The notes beneath the pieces were generated by a model, which worked only from the letters and a program-made list of their open reading frames with translations, was not told where the DNA came from and did no database searches. Below are positions 18,287-26,676 of a stretch of DNA of 64,000 nucleotides, piece by piece. Both the position numbers and the translations under genes were made by a program. The stretch comes from Actinomyces mediterranea. Lineage in GTDB: Bacteria > Actinomycetota > Actinomycetes > Actinomycetales > Actinomycetaceae. Each line of letters starts with the position of its first letter. Position 1 is the stretch's first letter. The stretch spans positions 1,054,001 through 1,118,000 of the forward strand of contig NZ_FTPB01000004.1 in assembly GCF_900155595.1 (NCBI RefSeq), given 5' to 3'.

Positions 18287-21200
18287 GTGCAGGCGCGTGA
18301 CATCAAGCGTCGACTTCTGACTGCGGTGACGACGGGTCTTGGAGTATGCGCTCTCGTTTTGGCGATCCTCTCTCCTGGTGTCGAGGTCGAGCAAGTCGAC
18401 ATGAATGACGGTGGGGTGTGGGTGACGAATGCGTCTCGCGGCCTCGTCGCTCATGTCAATGTGCCCGCGCGCCTCATGGACTCCGGTTTTCATGCTGCTT
18501 CCGCAGTATTCGACGTCTTCCAAGAGGGCGAGAGCGTCCAAGTCTCCGATGGTGTATCCGGGACGCTCACCCAGGTGGATGTCGCAGCTTCCGCTTTGAT
18601 GACACCCGTCGAGTATTCGGGCATGTCGACGAGTGTCGGTGGTGGCACCGTGGCGATCACGGACGCGACGAGCGGTCGAGTGTGGGTTCAGCCGACCTCG
18701 CAGATGACGTCCTTCAATCCTGATGACACTGAGCCCACGATCTCGGATATGCCGGGCGCGGTCACGACTGTTGATATGGCGGGCGGCGTCCATGTCGCCT
18801 CAGCGGAGGCGATGAAGGTTGTGTCCTCCACGCCTCAGGGCTCCCTAAGACGCTCTTCTGACCGGGAGCTGACCGGTGTCGCTTCCGGCGCAGAGTTGTC
18901 GATTGCGGCGGTGGGGTCCCAAGCAGTGGTGTGGGATGCGTCGGCGTCGGCACTGTACCTGCCCGGCGGCGTCCAATCGGTTGAGGGAGACAGTATCGTC
19001 CTGCAAGAGTCCGGCCCCAAATCCGACTACGTCCTGCTCGCATCTGCCGACGCACTGCTCAAAGTGCCTCTCAAAGACGGAGACATCGAGGAGATCACGG
19101 CCCCCGCAACCGGGGGAGTCCCGACGCGCCCCGTCAACCACTCCGGCTGCTCCTATGGCGCGTGGTCGGTGACGGGTGCGTTCGTGCGGGACTGCCCATC
19201 GCAAGAGGACGATCGGGAGATGGTCGTCGACTCACTTGTTTCCGCAGAGAAGACTGTCTTCCGGACGAATAGGGATGTCATTGTTCTCAACGACATTGAG
19301 AAGGATGGACTGTGGCTGCCTGATTCTGACATGATCCTTGTCGACAATTGGGATCAGATCGAATCCAAGCTCGAATCCGAGCAGGAATCCGAAGAGGAAT
19401 CCGTCGAAGAGACCAGCGAATCGATGCTCCCGGATCGCACGCAGGAGAACACACCGCCGGTCGCCGTCGACGATGAGTTTGGTGTGCGTGCGGGACGCAC
19501 GACGATCCTGCCCGTCCTCATGAACGACTCGGATGCCGATGGTGATTTCATGACGGCGAGCGCGGTGTCGCAGCCCTCTATCGGTGAGGTGAGTGTTGCC
19601 CGAGAAGGCGCGGCGCTGCAAATCAGCGTCCCAGAAGGCTCAACAGGAACCAGCACCTTCGAATACGAAGTATCCGACGGCAGAGGAGGGGCCGCACGGG
19701 CCCGGGTCACGGTCTCCGTTCACGGTGATGAGATCAATAGTCCTCCTGAGCAGATGGTCGTTCCCTCCGTCTCCCTTGCGTCGGGGCGTCGGGCGACGGT
19801 GAACGCCCTCGCTAATTGGATCGACCCGGATGGTGACCCCTTCTACCTGGCGAGTGCTACCGCCCCCACAGGCCTGTCAGTCCGCTCCAATGAGAATGGC
19901 ACCGTCGATATCACTGAGGCGGGTCATGGTGTTGGTAAGGATACTGTGAATCTGCGTGTGTCTGATGGTCGCGATGAGGGTGAGGGCGTCATTGATGTGA
20001 CGGTCATCGACTCGGGGAACGAGGCCCCCGTCGCGAATGCCGATCACCTTGTCGTCCGTGAAGGAGCCTCGGCGACGATCTCCCCGATGGGTAATGATAC
20101 GGATGCGAATGGCGATACTTTGCGCCTTGTGCAGATCGACCAGGCACCCGTCGGGATCAATGCGGTCATGGACGGCACCACCGGCACCGTCACCATCGAC
20201 GGCATCACGGTCGGTACCTATTACCTGTCCTATGTCATTACCGATGGTCCGCTTACGGGAACCGGAGTGATCCGCATCGACGTCGTCGCCGCAGATGAAG
20301 ACCTACCGCCGTCCGTGGAGGACGATATCGGTGTCCTCGCAGATGGGGGAGAGGTCCTTGTGGATCTGCTCGCCAATGACTCCGACCCGACGGGCGGAGT
20401 ACTCACCGTCCAACGAATTGATGTTCCCGCGAATTCGCCGCTGTCAGTGGCCCTCGTCAACCATCAATTGGTCCGCGTGACATCGCCCAGGGGACTCAAT
20501 GGCTCTTCGGCCACCTTCGGGTACACCGTGTCCAATGGGGTGATGACAGCGAGTGGAATGGTGACGATTCTGCCCCGATCGGCATCGTCTGAATCACTAC
20601 CCCCCGAGTTGACGGATGACTCTCTTGTCGTGCGTACGGGGGATGTCGCGTCGGTTGCGGTGTTGGATAATGATCGTTCGCCGGGTGGTTTGAAGTTGAC
20701 GGTGTCGAATGATCTTCAGCATGAGATTCCGTCTGATCTGGGGACTGTGTTCATTTCGAATAATGTGATTCGGGTGCGTGGTGGTGAGCGTGCTGGTTCG
20801 GGTCGCATTGTGTATACGGTGTCGGACACGATGGGCAATGTTGCTTCTGCGGTTGTCAATCTGACTGTTGTGGGGATGGATGAGGATGCGAATACTGCTC
20901 CTCGGCCCAAAGAAGTCACGGCGCGTACCGTTGCTGGGCGGCCCGTGACGTTGGCGATTCCCCTTGATGGGATTGATGCCGAGGGTGATTCGACGATGCT
21001 CGTCGGATTGGGCTCTGCCCCCAAACTCGGCACAGCCACTCAAGAAGGAGCGACATTCCGCTATGAACCGGGGCGGGATGCCAAGGGCACGGATTCCTTC
21101 ACGTACATCGTTGAGGATTCTCTGGGCAAGCAGGCCGTCGGCCGCATCCGCGTGGGCATCGCACCCAGGGCGGACCTTAACCAGAACCCAGTGGCGGTAG

Positions 21201-24200
21201 CCGACCTCGTGCGCGTCAAACCGGGCACCAAAGTATCCGTCGCGGTCCTCGCCAATGACATCGACCCTGACGGGGACTCTCTCTCCCTTGACCCCGATTC
21301 TCTCACGAGCACGACAACGGGCCTCGAAGTGACCGCCCGCAATGGTCGGGTTGTGGTTATTGCTCCGCAGGAGGAGGGGACTCATGTTGTGTCGTATGGG
21401 GTTGAGGATGGTGTTGGTGGTTTTGCTGAGGGTGTGTTGACGGTTGTTGTGACGTCGAATGCTCCTCTTCTTGCTCCGATTGCTCGTGATGATGAGGTGA
21501 CGTTGGAGCAGGTGCAGGCTTCGTCGGGTGTGGTTGTGGTTGATGTGTTGAGTAATGATGAGGATCCGGATGGTGATATTGAGGATGCGGTGTTGTCGAG
21601 TGATGATCCGGGTGTGAGTGTTGTTGCGGGTGGTGTGAGTGTTGAGGCTGGTGCCAAGGCGCGGATGGTTGTGTATACGGTGACGGATCGTGATGGGTTG
21701 TCGGCGTCTGCGGTGGTGCGTGTTCCTGGTACTGAGGTGACGCGGCCGATGTTGAATACGCTGAATTTGCCGATTCGGGCGAGGGCTGGTGAGGCGAGGG
21801 ATATTGCCTTGGGTGATTATGTCGTTGCTCGTGAGGGTCGTTCGGTGATGTTGACGAGTGAGTCGAAGGTGAGTGCTGGCCTGGGGTGGGATGGTTCGCC
21901 TTTGGTGAAGGATTCTCGGACGTTGTCGTTTACTGCGTCGCAGGATTTTTCGGGGTTGACGTCGGTGACTGTTGAGGTGACTGATGGTGCTGATTTGAAT
22001 GATTCGAGTGGTGCGGTGGCGACGTTGTCGTTGCCTATTGAGGTGGAGGGTGCGGCGAATCGTCCGCCTGTGTTTACTCCGACTGCTGTTGAGGTTGCTC
22101 CGGGTGAGGATGCTGTGGTGTCGGATGTGGCGTCGTGGGTGAGTGATCCTGATGGTGATGATCCGTTGTCGATGACGTATCGGATTGTGTCGGATGGTCT
22201 TGTGGGTGTGTCGGCGTCGGTGTCGGGGTCGTCTTTGTCGGTGTCTGCGGGTGCTGATGCTGCCAGGGGCCCTGCAGGAACGATCGACATTGAGGTGGTC
22301 GATCAACAAGGCAACACCGTGATGGGAAGCGTGCCTGTCACAGTGGTCGCTTCGTCGAGGCCTTTGATTCAGACCACTGCGGCGGAGATCACGTTGAATG
22401 CGGGTGAGTCGCAGACCGTTGATGTCGCGCAATACGCGACCAACCCCTTCGCCGACCGCGGCCCCCTCCAGGTCCTGCCCTCCCCAGGTGTGACCGACGG
22501 CGGTACCGCATCGGCCTCGGGCACACAGATCACCATCAGTGCGAACTCTGGGTTCAATGGCTCTTTCATGGTGACTTACCGACTCCAAGACGCCACGGCG
22601 GACACGGAACGCGAAGTCCAGGGCACGATCACCGCGACCGTGCGCGACAAGCCCGACGCCCCCACCGCCATGACCGCCGAATCCAATACCTCCCAGTCAG
22701 CGATCCTGTCGTGGACTGCGGGGGCGGCCAATGGCGCGCCCATCACGGGATACACGGTCACCGACCACACCCAGGGCGATTCTAAGGACTGCGGAGTGAA
22801 CACCCAGTGCATCTTCACCGGCAGGACCAACGGACAGAACCATACGTTCTCAGTGACAGCGACCAACGAGGTCGGCGAATCCGCCCCCTCCAATCAGGCG
22901 AGCGTCAATATTGACATCGAACCAGAGACTCCAGCTGCGCCGACGGCCACGCCGGGGGATCATGAGATCACGGTGACGTGGACGGAGCCTCATAACGAGG
23001 GCTCACCCATCACCAACTACGAGGTGTCCCTGTCACCGGGGGCAACGGCGGAAGTCGGGAACTCCACCTCGCACACCTTCACCGGTCTGCACAATGGAGC
23101 CGAGTACATCGTGACGGTGAAGGCAAAGAACTCGAAAGGATGGTCGCAATCATCGCCCTCATCACGCTCGGTCATCCCGTACGGTGCTCCCGCAGCCCCC
23201 GCTACTGTCTCTGCGAACTACGGGGGACTCGGATCCGGCACCGGCCAGGTCGCCACAGTCGACGTGTCATGGTCGCCGGGCGACTCCAATGGTCGCGCCA
23301 TCGAGTACTACACGGTGAGCGCCGGAGGCGTCGTGAAAGAGGTCGCGGCGCCCTCGACGAGTACAACGCTGCAGGGCATCGGATTCTCCTCGGATCAAGT
23401 GACGTTCACTGTGACGGCGACGAATGATCGTGCCCAAGCGGCATCAAGAACCTCGCCCGCCGCGAGTACATCAGCCTGGGTCGTCGGCCAACCCCTCGCG
23501 CCCGCTGCCGCGTCGGCCAGCGCAACCGGCAACAACAACGAGGTGACCCTCCAATGGAGCCCCAGCCCCGCCGGCCAAGGATGGAAGTCGAGCGACCTCG
23601 CCTACGAGTGGCGAGTGGCAGGGGGTTCGTGGGCGCCTCTCAACGGTTCCACCGTCAGCGGGAATGGTTTGGCGAACGGTCAGGCGGCGACGATCGAGAT
23701 TCGCGCCGTCGGAGTGAAAACCGGTGCCTCCGCAGCATCCCCAGCAACAACAAGCGAACCGGTGCTGCCCTTTGGCATACCGACGCCCCCCTCCGTCACC
23801 TGTCGCCCCGGCGGTGTCGGATGGGTCGACTGTTACTGGAGTGGCGGGAGTACTGGCGGAAGGGGTGCGCAGTTGGTTCTCGGTGGCAACACAAGTGAAA
23901 CGATCAGCTGGAGCACTGACGGGCACCGTGCATTCAATGTCGGTGAAGGTGCATCAGCATCCTTGTGTATTTCAGTCGTGCAAGACACCGTTGAAGCAGG
24001 TAGGCGAAGCGCCGATGGTGGATGTGCAAGCGCCGTCGCTCCCCGATACGAGAGAAGTTACTCGACTTTCGCTGGCGGGAATGCGACCATCACCACTGGC
24101 AGTGGCGCAGGTAAAGTCGGAAACCGTGTCGGCGTCAACCTGTCCGGATGGCCACCCAATGGCAATGTTTCCTGCTCGGGCACGTGGGATGGAAGAGGTG

Positions 24201-24334
24201 TTTCCACGACTATCACTGTTGATGGCAATGGTGGGTATAGGGGAGAACCTTCATGGACTGGAGGCTTCTCCGGTATCTTGATTTCTACCGATCAACGGGA
24301 CTGGAACAATCCACCGTGGTTCACTTGCCGTTAG
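18287..24334 (+). CDS. Giant membrane-anchored Ig-like/fibronectin type III protein, copy 2
   Basis: 2,015 residues from GTG at 18287. This start is chosen because GGAGG at 18274-18278 lies 8 bp upstream, matching copy 1; a longer frame from 18248 would read through that site. Domain order equals copy 1: transmembrane segment, beta-rich head, acidic linker, about eleven Ig/cadherin-like modules and several Fn3-like modules. Most modules are closely similar to copy 1. After about residue 1,830 the sequence diverges completely into a Gly/Ser/Trp-rich tip ending NPPWFTCR. Part of the gene (about 21348-22262) uses strikingly different codons. Confidence 0.85.
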   Translation: MQARDIKRRLLTAVTTGLGVCALVLAILSPGVEVEQVDMNDGGVWVTNASRGLVAHVNVPARLMDSGFHAASAVFDVFQEGESVQVSDGVSGTLTQVDVAASALMTPVEYSGMSTSVGGGTVAITDATSGRVWVQPTSQMTSFNPDDTEPTISDMPGAVTTVDMAGGVHVASAEAMKVVSSTPQGSLRRSSDRELTGVASGAELSIAAVGSQAVVWDASASALYLPGGVQSVEGDSIVLQESGPKSDYVLLASADALLKVPLKDGDIEEITAPATGGVPTRPVNHSGCSYGAWSVTGAFVRDCPSQEDDREMVVDSLVSAEKTVFRTNRDVIVLNDIEKDGLWLPDSDMILVDNWDQIESKLESEQESEEESVEETSESMLPDRTQENTPPVAVDDEFGVRAGRTTILPVLMNDSDADGDFMTASAVSQPSIGEVSVAREGAALQISVPEGSTGTSTFEYEVSDGRGGAARARVTVSVHGDEINSPPEQMVVPSVSLASGRRATVNALANWIDPDGDPFYLASATAPTGLSVRSNENGTVDITEAGHGVGKDTVNLRVSDGRDEGEGVIDVTVIDSGNEAPVANADHLVVREGASATISPMGNDTDANGDTLRLVQIDQAPVGINAVMDGTTGTVTIDGITVGTYYLSYVITDGPLTGTGVIRIDVVAADEDLPPSVEDDIGVLADGGEVLVDLLANDSDPTGGVLTVQRIDVPANSPLSVALVNHQLVRVTSPRGLNGSSATFGYTVSNGVMTASGMVTILPRSASSESLPPELTDDSLVVRTGDVASVAVLDNDRSPGGLKLTVSNDLQHEIPSDLGTVFISNNVIRVRGGERAGSGRIVYTVSDTMGNVASAVVNLTVVGMDEDANTAPRPKEVTARTVAGRPVTLAIPLDGIDAEGDSTMLVGLGSAPKLGTATQEGATFRYEPGRDAKGTDSFTYIVEDSLGKQAVGRIRVGIAPRADLNQNPVAVADLVRVKPGTKVSVAVLANDIDPDGDSLSLDPDSLTSTTTGLEVTARNGRVVVIAPQEEGTHVVSYGVEDGVGGFAEGVLTVVVTSNAPLLAPIARDDEVTLEQVQASSGVVVVDVLSNDEDPDGDIEDAVLSSDDPGVSVVAGGVSVEAGAKARMVVYTVTDRDGLSASAVVRVPGTEVTRPMLNTLNLPIRARAGEARDIALGDYVVAREGRSVMLTSESKVSAGLGWDGSPLVKDSRTLSFTASQDFSGLTSVTVEVTDGADLNDSSGAVATLSLPIEVEGAANRPPVFTPTAVEVAPGEDAVVSDVASWVSDPDGDDPLSMTYRIVSDGLVGVSASVSGSSLSVSAGADAARGPAGTIDIEVVDQQGNTVMGSVPVTVVASSRPLIQTTAAEITLNAGESQTVDVAQYATNPFADRGPLQVLPSPGVTDGGTASASGTQITISANSGFNGSFMVTYRLQDATADTEREVQGTITATVRDKPDAPTAMTAESNTSQSAILSWTAGAANGAPITGYTVTDHTQGDSKDCGVNTQCIFTGRTNGQNHTFSVTATNEVGESAPSNQASVNIDIEPETPAAPTATPGDHEITVTWTEPHNEGSPITNYEVSLSPGATAEVGNSTSHTFTGLHNGAEYIVTVKAKNSKGWSQSSPSSRSVIPYGAPAAPATVSANYGGLGSGTGQVATVDVSWSPGDSNGRAIEYYTVSAGGVVKEVAAPSTSTTLQGIGFSSDQVTFTVTATNDRAQAASRTSPAASTSAWVVGQPLAPAAASASATGNNNEVTLQWSPSPAGQGWKSSDLAYEWRVAGGSWAPLNGSTVSGNGLANGQAATIEIRAVGVKTGASAASPATTSEPVLPFGIPTPPSVTCRPGGVGWVDCYWSGGSTGGRGAQLVLGGNTSETISWSTDGHRAFNVGEGASASLCISVVQDTVEAGRRSADGGCASAVAPRYERSYSTFAGGNATITTGSGAGKVGNRVGVNLSGWPPNGNVSCSGTWDGRGVSTTITVDGNGGYRGEPSWTGGFSGILISTDQRDWNNPPWFTCR
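20606..20884 (+). repeat. 279-bp block identical to 14423-14701 (copy in fn3 gene 2)
   Basis: Second copy of the identical tract; offset 6,183 bp. Identity stops at the G of a shared GATGAG, after which copy 1 reads ACGACG and copy 2 GATGCG. Confidence 0.92.
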
Positions 24335-24392
24335 AAGACAATTACACCATCAATCGTACGGATGACTCGAATAAAGGAAAAGGACACTACTC

Positions 24393-25358
24393 GTGACAGT
24401 TACTGAAGAAAACGCACACTGGTTCGCCGACGCCTTCGCGAAGGTCGTCGACAATGTCGGAAAGGCACTCCTCGGGAAAGAGGATGTTATCCGACTGGCA
24501 CTGACCTGCATGTTCGCCGAAGGACACCTGCTCCTCGAGGATGCACCCGGCACCGGCAAAACCGCCCTCGCCAGGGCCATCGCAGCGACAGTCCACGGCA
24601 CCCATTCGCGCATCCAATTCACCCCCGACCTGCTGCCCTCCGACATCACGGGCGTCACGATCTTCAACCAGCAGACCGGGAGCTGGGACTTCCACGAGGG
24701 CCCCATCTTCGCGTCCATCGTCCTCGCCGACGAGATCAACCGAGCCTCGCCCAAGACCCAGTCGGCTCTCCTCGAAGTCATGGAGGAGTCCCATGTGACC
24801 GTCGACGGCGTGCGCCACGAAACGGGTCGCCCCTTCATGGTCATCGCCACGCAGAACCCGATCGAACAGGCCGGCACCTACCGCCTGCCCGAAGCTCAGC
24901 TCGACCGTTTCCTCATGAAGGCGGAGATCGGCTACCCAGCACACGACGCGGGCGTGGAGATCATTCTCGGATCGGCGACCCCCGACCGTTCCCGCTCCCT
25001 CACTCCCGTCATGTCCTCGAAGATCGTTGCCGATATGGCGGATCTCGCCGCACAGAACTACGTTGACCGCTCCGTCGCCTCCTACGTTCAAGACCTGTGT
25101 GAGGCGAGTCGGCGCGACCCCGAAGTCCGCATCGGAGTGTCCACCCGAGGCGCGATCTCAATGATGCGCGCCGCCAGGGTCTGGGCGATCGCCCAGGGCC
25201 GCAACTATGTCACCCCCGACGACGTGCGCACTCTCGCCGTGAGGGTCTGGGCGCACCGCCTCGTCCTCGACCCGGACGCGGAGTTCGGCGGAGCGACCCG
25301 CGAAGGCGTCATTGAGCGCGCCCTCGAAACGGTCGCAGCACCCACCTCGAAGGGCTGA
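24393..25358 (+). CDS. MoxR-family AAA+ ATPase
   Basis: 321 residues, GTG start at 24393 with AAAGGAAAAGGA upstream. MoxR ATPases act as chaperones in assembling complexes, nearly always beside DUF58 and transglutaminase-like genes as here. Walker A APGTGKTA is near residue 51 and Walker B IVLADEINRASPKTQSALLE follows. The sensor/ATPase segment is IATQNPIEQAGTYRLPEAQL, then DRFLMK. A C-terminal lid with RGAISMMRAARVWA is present. The gene lies 58 bp after the fn3 copy 2 stop and 4 bp before the DUF58 gene. Confidence 0.95.
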   Translation: MTVTEENAHWFADAFAKVVDNVGKALLGKEDVIRLALTCMFAEGHLLLEDAPGTGKTALARAIAATVHGTHSRIQFTPDLLPSDITGVTIFNQQTGSWDFHEGPIFASIVLADEINRASPKTQSALLEVMEESHVTVDGVRHETGRPFMVIATQNPIEQAGTYRLPEAQLDRFLMKAEIGYPAHDAGVEIILGSATPDRSRSLTPVMSSKIVADMADLAAQNYVDRSVASYVQDLCEASRRDPEVRIGVSTRGAISMMRAARVWAIAQGRNYVTPDDVRTLAVRVWAHRLVLDPDAEFGGATREGVIERALETVAAPTSKG

Positions 25359-25362
25359 TGCC

Positions 25363-26676
25363 GTGGCACGCCGTTCGGTTGCCGATACACAGCACCTCCG
25401 CGACGATCTCAACGTCCTCACAAGGGCGCGCCTCATCGGCATGCGCCGATGGGTCGAGGCCCGGACCGCCTGGGAGGAGACCTACGCACTGGCGAGGAGG
25501 ATCCCCGTCCTGGGCACGGTTGTTGCCGTCTTCGCGTCGATCACCCCTCTCGGGTGGGGTCTGCTCATCACCGGGATCGTCGCAACAGCCGCAGGGCTCA
25601 TCAATTCCTGGACCGAGGTCGCCATCGTCGGACTCATGTGCCTCGTCCTCGTCTTCATCGCCCTCGCATGGTCGATGGGCAGGGCGGGACACGTGATCTC
25701 CCTGGAACTTGCGCGCCCCCGCGTCACAGTGGGGGAGAGGGCCCTGGGCGAACTCGCCATCTCCAACCCGACGTCGCACCGACTCGGCGCCGCCCTCGTC
25801 GAATTGCGCGTGGGAGCGGGCGCCAGCTCCTTCATCTGTCCCACCCTCGCGCCCGGAGAGTCGCATGAAGAGGTCTTCGGCATCGCCACCACTAGGCGCG
25901 GTATCGTCGAAGTCGGACCGGCCTCCACCGTGCGCGGCGATTCCCTCGGACTCGTGCGCCGCGTCCAAACCTGGTCGGAGGCGACCGAACTATTCATCCA
26001 CCCCACAACCGTGCACATGGTGGCCTCCACCATCGGATTCATCCGCGATATTGAGGGGGCGACGACCCAGGATCTCTCCTCGGCGGACGTGTCCTTCCAC
26101 GCGCTGCGCGACTACGTGCCCGGCGATGACCGGCGCAATATCCACTGGCGCACCACAGCCCGCACCGGCACACTCATGGTCCGCCAATTCGAGGAGACCC
26201 GGCGCTCCCACCTCCTTATCGTCCTCGACCTCGATGTTGACGCATGGGCCGACGAGGACGAGTTCGAGACCGGGGTGTCCGCTGCAGCCTCCCTGACCCG
26301 TGCCACCATGGGTGAGTCGAAAGAGGTGTCCATCCACACTCAGGCGGGGGCGCTCAAGACCCCCACGATCCGGCACGCCATGGATTCCCTGTCGGGGGTC
26401 GAACTCGTCTTGGGAGCGGAGAGGCTCATGACACTCGCCCAGAAGGCGGGCGTTGAAGCCGCTCAAGCATCCACGGCGGTCCTCATCACCGGATCTCGCA
26501 CATCAATGGGTGACCTGCATGCGGCGCTCGCCCGCCTCCCGCTCGGCATGATCGTCACCGGGGCGCGAATCGACACCGACGGCGCCCTCGACCTGCGCAC
26601 ACTTGGCGGGATGCCCGTCATCACGGTTCCCACCCTCGACGACTTCTCCATCGCGATGTGGAAGGCACTCGGATGA
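25363..26676 (+). CDS. DUF58 domain protein with two membrane segments
   Basis: 437 residues from GTG at 25363, right after the moxR stop; a longer frame starting inside moxR (25312) is less likely. Two hydrophobic segments (about residues 45-100) anchor a cytoplasmic or extracytoplasmic beta domain. The DUF58 hallmark is present: FHALRDYVPGDDRRNIHWR, then TTARTGTLMVRQFEE. A vWA-like region follows with LLIVLDLDVDAWADED, an Asp-rich metal-site-like strand. DUF58 proteins pair with MoxR ATPases; their biochemical role is poorly defined. The stop overlaps the next gene (ATGA). Confidence 0.92.
   Translation: MARRSVADTQHLRDDLNVLTRARLIGMRRWVEARTAWEETYALARRIPVLGTVVAVFASITPLGWGLLITGIVATAAGLINSWTEVAIVGLMCLVLVFIALAWSMGRAGHVISLELARPRVTVGERALGELAISNPTSHRLGAALVELRVGAGASSFICPTLAPGESHEEVFGIATTRRGIVEVGPASTVRGDSLGLVRRVQTWSEATELFIHPTTVHMVASTIGFIRDIEGATTQDLSSADVSFHALRDYVPGDDRRNIHWRTTARTGTLMVRQFEETRRSHLLIVLDLDVDAWADEDEFETGVSAAASLTRATMGESKEVSIHTQAGALKTPTIRHAMDSLSGVELVLGAERLMTLAQKAGVEAAQASTAVLITGSRTSMGDLHAALARLPLGMIVTGARIDTDGALDLRTLGGMPVITVPTLDDFSIAMWKALG

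Noticed and set aside
20597-22588. A 663-codon open frame on the minus strand inside fn3 copy 2
   Set aside because: Its product is a His/Arg/Thr/Ile-rich shadow of the plus-strand gene, with no ribosome site and no known domain. Strong codon bias in the real gene keeps the antisense frame open.
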